A DNA stretch of 64,000 bases from Gyrodactylus bullatarudis (GCA_012064415.1 SSNU01000082.1:62001-126000), one strand, 5' to 3'. Shown: positions 37,924-48,240, numbered from the stretch's first letter. The notes: a model not told the origin generated them from the sequence alone. Numbers and translations: made by a program.

Positions 37924-38266
37924 TTATTCTCCGTCCAATTGCTTAGAGAGTTTTGTCAACATTTCATCTAGAGTTACTCTAATTTATGAATAATTTCAAA
38001 ACTTACAACTCTTTATTCAAAATTTCTGCTTCGCCAAGAGATTGGTTTAGCTCTTCGCATTTTGACATGAGCGTGTAAGTTGATTTTATAGTGGAATCAA
38101 CAGTATTGTGAAGACTTTCCAAGGAATCATCATAAACCTGTACATTTTTGGCAGTTAGGCTGGCAATTGTAGAGAGATTTTGTTTGAAAGCATCGATTTG
38201 GTCAGTGATCTTCTTATCAAGCTCATATGCAGCTTTTTCAATTTTTTCAATTTCAGTTTCGTTCAT
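37924..38266 (-). CDS. BORCS6: BORCS6 (lyspersin)-like BORC complex subunit
   Basis: Exon 1 is 38266-38007 and exon 2 is 37978-37924, separated by a 28-nt intron (GTAAGT...AATTAG). The product is 104 residues, MNETEIEKIEKAAYELDKKI onward, mostly helical. It contains LTAKNVQVYDDSLESLHNTV and STIKSTYTLMSKCEELNQSL. This resembles the conserved C-terminal domain of BORCS6 (pattern VD..IKSMY.LMAKCEEL), which sits in the BORC complex on lysosomes and promotes kinesin-driven movement. The family is usually longer at the N terminus. The open frame does continue upstream past the chosen ATG for about 20 codons and overlaps the divergent MLH3-like start, so an upstream exon is possible. The identification is from memory of the domain and is moderate. 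Confidence 0.55.
37979..38006 (-). other. 28-nt intron of the BORCS6-like gene
   Basis: Starts GTAAGTTTTG and ends ATAAATTAG on the minus strand. Without removal the frame meets TAA directly after GAG-TTG; removal extends it by 18 codons to a stop. Confidence 0.6.
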
Positions 38267-38336
38267 TAAAATAATAAAACAAATATCTCGATCTTCCAAT
38301 ATTTGTTTAACCAATTCCACTTGTAGTTTTTCGGTA
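38267..38336. promoter_or_regulatory. Inferred bidirectional promoter region, 70 bp
   Basis: The chosen start codons of BORCS6-like (-) and MLH3-like (+) are 70 bp apart and diverge, so regulatory sequence must be shared or lie within the genes. No TATA box or other motif is evident. Confidence 0.35.
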
Positions 38337-38867
38337 ATGTCAGAGTTTATCGAGAAGAATGAATTAATAGTTGTAGGTCAAGTAGACAAAAAATTTATTG
38401 CTTGTGAAAAAATTAGAGGTGAAAAAAGTGAAATTATTCTTTATGATCAGCATGCTGTTCATGAGAGGATTAATTTTGAGAACGAAATGAAGTATTTGGA
38501 AGACCTGTTTTTAGACGGCAAAAATAATAATTCATTCACTCGTATAGCCTTTAATTTGTCTTCAAGATATAAAAAGAAAGAACTTATCAGTAAAATACCT
38601 GAGTTGGGCTCAGATTATAACAATTATATTGCTTTCCTAACACCGCTTGCTCAAATGCACGCTTGCAGGAGCTCAATAAAATTCGGAGAGGAGCTAGATT
38701 TCAAAACAATGGAGTCGTTGATAACTTATTTAGGCAAGTGTAAGAATCCTCATCATTGTGCTCATGGACGACCAACCTCAAATCTGGTAGTTAAAATGAC
38801 ATTTCAAGAGAGTAACTACTCGAAGGGAAAATTAAATTCATTATCAAAATTTATTTCAAATGTATAA
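38337..38867 (+). CDS. MLH3: MLH3-like MutL C-terminal endonuclease domain, short stand-alone ORF
   Basis: 176 residues from the only in-frame ATG. GQVDKKFIACEK (about 14-25) opens the domain. LYDQHAVHERINFE (35-48) is the DQHA-x2-E-x4-E metal-binding motif of MutL endonucleases. ACRSSIKFGEEL (109-120) and CAHGRPT (141-147) match the other conserved blocks, with the Ala-His of MLH3 rather than PMS2. MLH3 pairs with MLH1 in mismatch repair and meiotic crossover resolution. The ATPase half (normally more than 1000 residues upstream in vertebrates) is absent; the upstream DNA is the BORCS6-like gene on the other strand. The C terminus is short and lacks the usual extension. It may be a trimmed gene, a split gene, or a gene fragment whose frame happens to be intact. 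Confidence 0.8.
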   Translation: MSEFIEKNELIVVGQVDKKFIACEKIRGEKSEIILYDQHAVHERINFENEMKYLEDLFLDGKNNNSFTRIAFNLSSRYKKKELISKIPELGSDYNNYIAFLTPLAQMHACRSSIKFGEELDFKTMESLITYLGKCKNPHHCAHGRPTSNLVVKMTFQESNYSKGKLNSLSKFISNV

Positions 38868-39107
38868 AATAAAGCAAATATATTTCAATTTGTTTTAGGA
38901 GATTGGAAGTTTATTGATACATGACGTTTAATGTAAAAATTACATCAACTTGGTATTAATCCTGATTTGTCACGAGTCAACATGAATTATTTTCTTGCAG
39001 GTTTTTGAAAGACATAGTGGGTAAATAGCTTTTAAATGTAATTTTCCGGATTCTTATCATAATTTGATCTTTTGACAATTGATCTGCGGACGGGTTTCAT
39101 AAATTCT

Positions 39108-39113
39108 TTATTG
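39108..39113 (-). terminator. Poly(A) signal of the 4E-T-like gene
   Basis: AATAAA on the minus strand about 65 bp after the stop codon. The gene converges with the MLH3-like gene, whose stop is at 38867. Confidence 0.5.
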
Positions 39114-39176
39114 CATGGATACATAAAATTTCCGTCTAGTAATGACAAGATAAATTAATGTCAAAATAAAGTGATA

Positions 39177-41524
39177 TTAAAAAATAAGCTCACTCTCATT
39201 GGGCATAAAAGGAGGTCTTTGTTGATTTAGGCTCAAATCTTGAAGACGATTCTGAAGGAATGCCTCAATAGAAGAACTCGGACTGTTTATCTGATTGACT
39301 GGATCATTTTTTTCTAAAATTTCAAGTCAACGTAGTATAAAAATAAAGATAATTAGATAAAAAATATAGCTTACTCGTACTGATAATAGAGTCAAGAAAG
39401 TCACTTGCATCATTTGAGGGTGAAGTAGGATGATTCTTGAAGCCATGTTGTGCCAAGATGGATGAGGTCTGTATCTGATTGAGATGCTCTAGTCTATTAT
39501 TCAATAGGGGAGAAGAGAGACTACCCATTATATTATTAATATTGTTAGGATTATCTGAGCTTAAAGGGTTGATGGGAAATTGATTCTGGCTTATTGTTTT
39601 CTTAAGAATGGGAGATTGGTAATCTCTTCCATTAATAGACATAGGGAATTGAGGATTATTTAGTCTATTCTTGGATTCTTGTTCAACGTTGATTGAGTTC
39701 ATTTCAAGATTCTCAATCTGACTCAGCATAACAGGAGGATTCTGGTTATTATTCTGGATGGAGGTGTTGTTGTTGCCCTTGATACTCAAGAGTTTCATTT
39801 GCGCCTCAACTGATTGGACTAAAAGAATTTTATCATTTCATCATGGCGATCGATAGGTATGACAGAATTATAAAACGAAAAATTTGATAATTTAAATTCT
39901 GAGATAGCAGTACAACGATGAAAATAAGGCTATTCAATCAATATTAGTTTAAACAATAAATAGATAAATTTATACGAATCAAGACTACGCACGAACTAGA
40001 ACAAAAGTGGAGAGTAAAATTTACTAAAAATAGTGAAGGTGGATTTCTAATTAGAAATAATGATGAAAAACCAAAGAGACGTGTAATTTTATTTATATAT
40101 GTCGAGTTTTTCTTCAAGAGGCTGGCTGAGATTGAAAAAATATTTTATTTACTAACTGATGAAGAAAATAATCAACTTTACCGTATTTAAAAGATAATAA
40201 TTTTATGATTAAAAGATGAATAATTTTCAATATATGACAAGGATCAAAATCATTTTTTCGATCATAGCCAATTCTTAACATAAGGATTTATTTCACATTT
40301 CTTTGTAATTGAACGGTTGGTTGGAAAATATAGATATTTTTAAATTAAGGATAATCCTTGTATTTAATCAGGGTTTCATTTTGATAACCTTTTTACAACA
40401 ATCCAAATCAGGTTTTAATTAATTAAAGACAAAACTTATTTTCGCTCCAATTTAATGCAAACTGTATCAATTATTTTTTCAAGTTTCAGAAAAATTCTTA
40501 GAAATAGAAAAAGTTCCTTGAGTAGCATTGGATTCAATAAATAAAAAAAGATTCAACATTGATGACTGAAAACATACTACAAATATATATCGCAAGCTAA
40601 TAAGGAATAGATGACAGACAAAAGACCACTAACATATTTAGACCCTTTAGAAATATCAATTCTGTAAAACCAATAGTAATTAAATGTGATCATTTGTACT
40701 CACGGTTTAATGTTTTGTTACCTAAAGGGTTCGTCTGACATGATATATTCATGAGCGAGTTTAATATTCCACAAACAGAAGGATTACTGTTGACATTATT
40801 GTGACCTGTTGTTTGAGGGAGATCATCTAAGCCATTTTCAATGTCAGCTAAAGTTAAAATGGGCTTTTTATTTTGGATAAAAGGAGGGTCTACTTTTTCG
40901 GTTTTCGGTAAACTCTTAGTTATGAGCCAATCAAGGGTTAATGATTCCTCTTTTTTGGGAGTAACAGCAGTCTTTGAGGATTCATTAACTGAAATCTTCT
41001 TAGTATCTGGATTCTCTTCTTCGACATCGTTTTGAAAGGCTTCCATGTCAAACGTATCATAAATCGTGTCAGGACCATCGACAAACCATTCTGGCTGCTG
41101 CGAACTAGCAGCATCAGTCGAAGATTCTGAATATTTCTTAGAATTTGTTCGAAAGGATGATGCGTTATCTGAATAATGTTTGCGATTTCCAGATTTATAA
41201 CTTGAATTGCGATTAGAGTCTTTATGCCCAACTTGACAACCATTTTGCCATGTTCTCATCTGTGGACCAAGACTGATAGACATTGGATTTAGATCTGGGA
41301 AAAGTGAAAAAATAATCTCACCATTATTATTGACATTAGACTTGTGGAATGATGTAAAATTTGACTTGGTAGTAGCTGTTATCATGTCATTATATTTGGA
41401 AGTTGACTTGAATTTCGAGGAAAGTTTATCAACATTATCAGTTCCTTTAAGAGATTCTAACTCAGACTAGAGAATAAACTGAAGAAAAGCTTACTTTAGA
41501 GTAAGTTAGTCTTGAAGAAGTCAT
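39177..41524 (-). CDS. EIF4ENIF1: eIF4E transporter (4E-T, EIF4ENIF1)-like translational repressor
   Basis: Exons: 41524-41495, 41466-40704, 39818-39375, 39313-39177; introns of 28, 885 and 61 nt; 457 codons, all in phase. The N terminus reads MTSSRLTYSK|SELESLKGTD. YSKSEL..L fits the YxxxxL eIF4E-binding motif of 4E-T (YTKEELLDIK in vertebrates) except that the residue after L is Glu. QQPEWFVDGPDTIYDTFDME (about 134-153) matches the EPEWFSGGPTSQ.DTIEL segment after the Cup-homology region. The rest is disordered, Asn/Ser/Gln-rich, and ends in a helical stretch (IEAFLQNRLQDLSLNQQ). 4E-T shuttles eIF4E and acts in P-bodies with DDX6 and LSM14. The protein is about half the vertebrate length. 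It diverges from the EGF/TSP1 gene 202 bp away. Confidence 0.65.
41467..41494 (-). other. 28-nt intron of the 4E-T-like gene
   Basis: Starts GTAAGCTTTTC and ends TTATTCTCTAG. It splits the eIF4E-binding motif after YSK. Reading through gives an early stop (TTCTCTAG region), so removal is required for the model. Confidence 0.65.
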
Positions 41525-41726
41525 TTAATTTATAAATCTACCGGACTAACAATGAAATCGAGGCGAATTTTAATTAGTATTTTAAACAATTTTCCCTGAA
41601 GTAACTTCAGAAGAGTATCCAGTGTAATATCGCGCGATTTTGAATTCAAAATTTTAATTTTTAAGTGACTTAGATTAAGAATTAAATACAATCTGAATAC
41701 AATATTCAAGACTAAACAGCTCAAGT
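41525..41726. promoter_or_regulatory. Inferred bidirectional promoter region, 202 bp
   Basis: Lies between the divergent start codons of the 4E-T-like and EGF/TSP1 genes. AT-rich; no motif identified with confidence. Confidence 0.35.
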
Positions 41727-44487
41727 ATGAGCCTGGGAGAAAAGTTTCTCTATAAGCATATAGAAAAGTTACCTAGCTACATGGTCAATATTGACCATTA
41801 TAATGAGATTATGTCACATAACTTCAAAGTTCCAAAGTTTTTTTATGAATTCAAGCAACCTTTTTCAAATCTTGAGCGCACATGTGATCCAAGATCAGCA
41901 GGGAGATATTCTGCTTCGAAAAAGCATTATTATAGAGCTATAACTTATATTAGATTGCAAATTCAAAAAGATTACATTGGCCCAATTTCAAATTACTTCA
42001 ATATCCCGAATGGGTAATCAGAAATTTCTTACCTTTGTCTACTGTAGCACCAGTTCAACTAGAAGTCTCGACTATCAGATAAAATTCAATATTGAGAATT
42101 TCCTCTTGAATCTTTGCAAATGCAAAATGGCTATTGTGAGATTAAAGAAATGATTTTTATTAATTCTGTAGTTAGAGAATTGTCCTATAACTTGTGATTC
42201 ATATTGTGAAGAAATTCCTAATACTTATCAATCTTGTGTAACTGAAATCGTTCCACTCAAAGATAATAAAATTCCAAGTTATAATAGGGAATTTTTAAAG
42301 TTAGTACTACTCATAAGTATTGATTAAAAAATCTAAGGTTTATTTACAATAAAATTCCTCGATGTATTTGCAAGCAAGGCTTTATCTGGGAAAATGAAAA
42401 ATGCAAACCCCATTTTCACGATTATTGTCGTTCTGAAAGGTAACTTTATGCATTGGTTAAATCTTGATAAGAGAACCATGCCTAAACGGTGGCAAGTGTT
42501 TGAGCGTGAGAGAAGAAAATTCAAATTATCCTTATTTCAACTTTGTCTGCAAATGTCCACCTGCATGGCAAGGACCTTTTTGTGAGAAACCGAGGAATCC
42601 ATGCTATAAGGATCGTATTGTATGTGGTAAAAATATTTGCACAAGAAATCCAAACAATAAAATAAATGGATACTCTTGTCTATGTCCCTGGAATTATGTG
42701 CAAATAAATAATCAAGACCTACGATGTGTACCGAGAAATATTACGGAGATTTGTTTAAACGGAGGAAAATCAGTAATTACAGGCTTAGTAAATAAGTAAG
42801 TTTATTTTATTCTTGAAAAATCATAATTATACTTATGAGTAGTTTCACATAAAAAGTATTGTAGAATTTGAATTATAAGCGCGACATTTTGTCATCAATG
42901 TTTTAAAAACCAACACCCAATTTTCAAAATATAGTAATCCTATCATGAAAAGGAGCACAGTGGTGAAATTCTGAGAATTGAAAAAAAAATTATTTTATTT
43001 TTAGATGTCAATGCAGACCGAGTTACTTTGGGAAGAATTGTCAGCATAAGATCTACTCAAATGATGGCTGGTTCTCTTGGTCTAGTTGGTCAAATTGCTC
43101 ATCAAAATGTGGCTTTGGTACAAAATATCGCAAAAGAGTCTGCCTCGATCATAACATATGTAATGGGTTAAAATTTGAAAAGACCATTTGTCATGGAAAT
43201 CATTCAAGTTGTGAATCGATTTATCTATCAGGAAATTCATTCAAATTTTTATATTTAAAATCTGTATGTTTGGTCCTTTTTTCTAATTCTATACTTTAAA
43301 TTTGATTTTTAATAACTTGTATTTTGAGCCTCAAAATTTGACGTTAATTAAAAATTTTGCTTAATTATGGAAAGATATTCATATCCTTTAGAAATGTAAA
43401 GCTACAGTTGATATGAAGATGAGCATTTGCTGATTTTACAAAAATATCAATTTATTTTTCTCATGATAATTCTAATACAGGATAATTTAAATGATTCGAT
43501 GATAATTTCTCGACTTTTATTGCCTAATTACATTTGACATGAAGGTGAGAATTTACTATTTCTACAAAAAAGTCAATAGTTTTTTTTGAATTATATGATG
43601 ATGAATTACTATTTTTTATTTTAACAACTCATGGACTCATTTCAACAGAATAAATTTGTTCCTGACCATATCCATAGAAAAATATTGGGATCGTACTTAG
43701 AAATCAACAAAATTCTTAAACTTGAAGTTTAAAAGAATGGGAATTTGGCGTTACTTTGAGATTTCATGAAAATTGATTTTTCTTCATACTGTGAAAGTCG
43801 GTCTCATGATGTAGATTCTGAAAAATCTTGATCGAATTTGATTTCTTGATGATAAAATTGAGAATTTTGAATGGTTGTTTTAGATCTGGACCAATAGAAA
43901 TACTGAGGTTTTTCAGATAAAATTGAAGAGAGTTTAGGTTACTATCTCAGTATCGAAACGTCTGGAAGAGGCTTTGGAAAGGGGTTGTATTTCAATTAAA
44001 TCCTACTTTTACTAATTCTTATTGAAGATTTCAGATTCCATTATGGAACAAAAAAATTTTCCTATTGATAATTTTGTAAAAAACCACTAATTCCCAACTG
44101 TATATTAAATAGCTTTATTATTTTGAAAAGAGAATAAATATATCTAGAAATTAATTTTTTTGTCCCAAGTTATTCAAAAGTTTTCTGGTCATTTTTGGTA
44201 AAACAAACCTCTCTAAGGTCACACTTCAGGAATTAATATTGAATCAAAATTTGGTTTTTCAGTTATCAAATGAAACCCAAGTGTTGAATATCACCGAGTC
44301 TACAATGCTTATGAAATCCATGTACATTAGTGACAAAGACCTATTTGACCAGGTTCTCTCCTTCATCATAAATCCATGCAGAGCTTTCGAATATTTCGTT
44401 GGATTTGATTATTTGAGTCGATTTATTGATGGGCTATTATTACTCTTACTGATCATAGTTTTATACAAAATCCATAGAATTTTGTGA
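41727..44487 (+). CDS. EGF-like and thrombospondin type-1 repeat membrane protein
   Basis: Exons: 41727-42013, 42048-42135, 42172-42299, 42338-42439, 42472-42795, 43005-43263, 44263-44487; 470 codons, every junction in phase. Introns 1 to 4 are only 34, 36, 38 and 32 nt; the last two are 209 and 999 nt. Residues about 125-310 hold several Cys-rich EGF-like units (for example REPCLNGGKC and FVCKCPPAWQGPFCEKP). Exon 6 closes an EGF unit (CQCRPSYFGKNC) and carries a TSP1 repeat (WFSWSSWSNCSSKCGFGTKY). Exon 7 ends in a hydrophobic helix (DGLLLLLLIIVLY) followed by KIHRIL, a likely C-terminal membrane anchor. The first 95 residues match nothing I know and lack a signal peptide, so a leader exon may be missing upstream. 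A cell-surface or adhesion role is inferred from the domains only. Confidence 0.8.
43264..44262. other. Last intron of the EGF/TSP1 gene with dispersed repeats
   Basis: Contains two partial copies of the repeat end GAAGRTGAG.ATTTACTATT (near 43410 and 43535), a 43700-43880 copy of the non-coding dispersed repeat, and a segment related to 6200-6300. Confidence 0.55.
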
Positions 44488-44845
44488 TTAAATAAATTCT
44501 CTATTCATAAACCAAGCTAAACAAAAGATTCAAATTTAAAAATATGAGAAAAAGAACAAAACATTTTGAAAATGTCATTTTCATCAAGAACTCGATTATG
44601 ATGAATTCGATAGGGATTTTTAGAAGTTATACCTCAGTATGATGTACTGACGAAACACGTCTACATCTGCCATCGTGAGTTGAATAACTTTACTTTAGGG
44701 GAACCTCTTAAATAAAGTATATGAACCCGTTACTACTTATAAGTAGTTAACAGGGCATCATAGAATAGGACGCTATTCCCTTTTTAGGACCCTAAAATTT
44801 AGGCAATTACAAAAGTTAGGACAAAATTAATGACAAATATTGTGG
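44488..44845. other. Gene-free stretch with a SINE tail
   Basis: Near 44655-44700 is the tail AACACGTCTACATCTGCC followed by GTGAGTTGAATAA, shared with 24046-24090 and 48060. No exon. Confidence 0.55.
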
Positions 44846-46121
44846 TCGAATTAATATGTGCGGCTCTTCTAATATTTATGATTCACGACTTATCTTACAT
44901 AATATATTTTTCAAATTAAGACCATTCGATTCATAGAAAAATTCTCTATCGAATGATACCTAGATGAAACTGTTACTTACCATAACTTTTCTATTAAAGG
45001 TAAATATACTATTTTTCATTGAAATTGAAAACGAAAAAATATGTGAGGCATTTTTTTTTACATAAAAATTCTCCTTCTCCTGAAAGATTTCGAAAATTGT
45101 TTTGAAAATTGAATCTTCTAGATTATAATCATAAAATTCTCAACAATTATTTTAATTTTCAAACTTTAATTCATCACTATTTTGAAGCTGTTTCTCGTAT
45201 GATTTAACGTGTTGAGATCCAAAAATTTCCTATTAATCTATTTTTTAGTGTTGAAGCGGTATCAATGGAAATTTCCTGATGATTCTCTGAGTACAACTTT
45301 CCATCAACAAAAACTAACGGTTAGGTTCCTGATAAAATCATTGCTGATCATACCATAATTTAACCCCTTCGAACCCGTTAAAATGCAGCGATCGCCTAAA
45401 ACTGTTGATTTAGAGGTCGTATACGACCTTTGGGATCGAAGGGGTTAAGCTACACCATGTTCGAAGTTCAGTATTTTCTTGGGATCCTTCCCATCTGGGC
45501 ACCAATGGCAGCTTAAGCCATCAGGTTCATCCATATCAAACTTTTCCTCATTAGAAAATGGTTTTATCCCAAAAGTCGCTTTGACATTAGTATTTGTCCT
45601 ATCAGAATTTTTTGTCCTTTTCAATCTTTTACTAGGTTTTTTTGGAATTATTCTTTATTTTTGATATTTTTGATTTTGTTATATGTATATGTTGTGAGAG
45701 AACATTAAAAATCTTTAAAGAATTTCCCATTATTTTCAGGACATTAAATTTGAGTATTTAATCATCTTGAGCTCTTAATTTTTGAAGAGACAGGTTAGAC
45801 TAAATATCTTTAATAATTCAAAAACATGTGTTGAGAAGTCTGAATAAAATTATAGATTATAATGTTATCTCAGGTTGTTTTCAGCGAAAAGTACACAAAA
45901 TATAGAAGATTAAAAGTGCCTCACATATTTTTTCGTTTTCAATTTCAATGAAAAATAGTATATTTACCTTTAATAGAAAAGTTATGGTAAGTAACAGTTT
46001 CATCTAGGTATCATTCGATAGAGAATTTTTCTATGAATCGAATGGTCTTAATTTGAAAAATATATTATGTAAGATAAGTCGTGAATCATAAATATTAGAA
46101 GTGCCGCACATATTAATTCGA
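44846..46121. mobile_element. Long terminal-inverted-repeat element, 1.28 kb
   Basis: The left arm 44846-45050 and right arm 45917-46121 are near-perfect inverted copies (205 bp each), both ending TCGAATTAATATGTGCGGC. The 866-bp interior has no transposase, but an ORF-like 61-codon stretch and an embedded TTAA MITE. No clear target duplication, so the superfamily is unassigned. Confidence 0.85.
45364..45444. mobile_element. Miniature TTAA-flanked element, 81 bp
   Basis: Flanked by TTAA at 45360-45363 and 45445-45448, with inverted ends CCCCTTCGA and TCGAAGGGG. It is similar in plan to the 213-216 bp TTAA MITEs but much shorter and different inside. It is nested within the 1.28-kb inverted-repeat element. 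Confidence 0.75.
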
Positions 46122-46489
46122 ACTTTTTTTCTGAGGCATAGATGATAATTGGTCAATAATGATAAAATGATCCGGTAGGGCTTCAAAGTTGAGGAATTTT
46201 ACATAAGAAACCGTAACCTAAAGCAAGCTGATAGGAAAATCTCTATATTTTTCTTCGGATAGGAAAAAATTATTTTTTGAATTCCATTATAAGTAGGGAG
46301 GAAAATAAATGGAAAAAAATATCTTGAAAATAAATCGCAATTTTATTTTTGAAAATAGAAAATTGGGGGGAAATTTTAGCCCGGTTAGCATACCAAATAA
46401 AAGTTTATTTCTTGAATGTTTCATTCTTGTCAATTAAAAACTTAAGTTTTGAAACAACATCAGCTGAAGTCGGGTTCCAACTCAACAAA

Positions 46490-47107
46490 AGATTATAACC
46501 CATAGTCGTGAAATAGTAAGGTTATAGCTTCAGGCTATATCCGCTGTGTAGACACCGTTTTACCCGGAGCTTACGACCGGTACTCTGACCTTTGTGCCCC
46601 GGCAGTGCCGCAACATCGCAGAACCCTTGATCCTCGCGCCCTGGATGGAACGACACGTTAGTGAGGAGGGCTGAGAGTATTTAGTTCTCCCAAAGGGATA
46701 TCCGGGGATAACCGCGTGGAGGTAGCTGTCTACTGACCATATCTATTATCCTTCGATACGGCCTTCGTTACAGAGAGGGGATATACCCGACTCTGCATCG
46801 CAACGACAATTTCCGGGACATCATCTCCCAAATTTCGGCCCCAGGGCCCCCTATTGGTCGAGGTTTCTTTCGACCCTGTAGCGCACCGAGGTTAGCTACA
46901 AGGTCTACCAATTCCTCCATGCCTACCCTCGGCGAGGAACAACCGCTGAAAGCAAACACAGAGGGTTCCCTATTGGTAACGGGTTTGGCAGATTCCGCCA
47001 TCTATAACTGATGTTTACCGGAGCCCCCACGTTGAGCGACTGCCTAGAAAACAGAGCAGAACCACAGGTCAGTTAACGGTCTTAGAGTTTCACCCCTCGC
47101 ACATCAC

Positions 47108-47138
<31 letters not shown>
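46490..47138 (-). mobile_element. Probable remnant of an rDNA-targeted (R-type) retrotransposon with 28S flank
   Basis: A sharply bounded block of about 50% G+C in 30% surroundings. At its minus-strand 5' end (47138-47108) are 31 bases of 28S rRNA, including GTCAGAAAAGTTACCACAGG. Non-rDNA sequence starts exactly after GGGAT, where 28S would continue AACTGG. A minus-strand frame (47001-46768) starts MAESAKPVTNREPSVFAFSG; no zinc finger or RT follows. The remaining bases look like a structured UTR. An internally deleted element that carried 28S sequence to a non-rDNA site would explain this. The alternative is a chimeric insertion of other rDNA-derived sequence. Confidence 0.55.
47108..47138 (-). 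rRNA. 28S rRNA fragment (31 bp)
   Basis: Matches the conserved peptidyl-transferase-domain segment of 28S rRNA around CAAGAGGTGTCAGAAAAG and TTACCACAGGGAT. Too short to be functional. Confidence 0.85.
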
Positions 47139-48002
47139 TTTCATAGTACTTATATTTTCATCTTACATTTGAAAAATGTTTGTTGCACGGTTTTCGGTTT
47201 CGCTGGCTTTTTTATATTGACCTTTTTATAGGATACTCTTTAATATCGAGATTCTGAACGATAATAAAGGTTTACGATTCTCCATTTCTTTGAAGATTTT
47301 CACAATAGTATTCAATAGATTCAATCCATGTATCCCATTTTATAGTATATGGAGTTGGAAGCCTTTTCAAATCTGAGAAGAGATCTCTACGTGATTTTAT
47401 TTTAACAGAACCTAAGTAAGAAATTATTAAGAAAAGATTGGAAACCGAGGTGAAACAGGACAGAAAAGAATTGAAAAAGGGAAAAAAAGTGAAAACTATA
47501 GATTGAAATCGCAAAGTTATCTTGGAAACTAAACGGTGTAGAGAATAAATTTTTTGATTTTCTTTTTTAAGAAACAGTTGATAAGTACAAAAATCGCAAA
47601 TTTTCCACCCGAATTAATAGTAATTATGAATGATCATAATTAAATTTAAAAATTGACCCAATTTTTCACGTCTGACTACCAGATTTCTGTGGTTTTCAAT
47701 CAATTGAAGCGATTAAATATTGATAATGGTGATCAACACAAGACGAAAGACTCGAATATGGCTAAAGAAGCTCAAAGAAATTCTTATCTTCATTTAAACT
47801 AGCTCCATGACCCATGTTCAAGAGCAAAATATCTTTAGACAACTAACCTACTAGCTAAGAGTGCTCACAGGTTATTACAATATCCATATGAATCTAGATT
47901 GTCCTCTCACAGGTAGATGTTAGAATTCGGATAAGCTTTTTAAAACATTGTAATAATTCAAAACAACCAGTGTGTAGGTGGTGTCAAAAATTTAGGAGTG
48001 TT

Positions 48003-48110
48003 GAGTACATACTTGATGGCCTAGTGGTTAGAAGCGTTGCCTCACATCGTTGAAGGACGAAGCGCGTCTATATCTGCCGAGTATTATTTGACTCTCTTAA
48101 AGAATTTTCT
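48003..48110 (+). repeat. tRNA-like SINE unit, second type
   Basis: Begins GATGGCCTAGTGGTTAGAAG (A-box-like), then GCGTTGCC and the tail GCGTCTATATCTGCCGAG, ending TATTATTTGACTCTCTT. Homologous to 23945-24118. Confidence 0.6.
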
Positions 48111-48164
48111 TTATTTCGAAATTGAAACTTCTTTATTGAAATAATATTATGAGAGGTGAAAGAG

Positions 48165-48240
48165 TGCCCGGTGTGGGAGGGTTCGAACCAAGGAGTGTCT
48201 GTATGAGAGAGGAAAAAGATAACACTACGCCACACCGGGC
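48165..48240 (-). repeat. tRNA-like SINE head, 76 nt
   Basis: On the minus strand it has a seven-base acceptor-like stem (GCCCGGT with ACCGGGC), an A box (TGGCGTAGTG) and a perfect B box (GGTTCGAACCC). The T-stem is poorly paired and the anticodon arm does not fold cleanly. The flank TTAGAATTCGGATAAGCAA is shared with 23588, marking a repeat family. Confidence 0.7.

Noticed and set aside
45479..45664. 61-codon frame in the inverted-repeat element
   Set aside because: Lies inside the non-coding loop of a repeat, does not resemble a transposase.
47272..47514. Small secreted protein, 80 codons, minus strand
   Set aside because: Hydrophobic start resembling a signal peptide, but no homology, no supporting splice context, and it sits among repeats.
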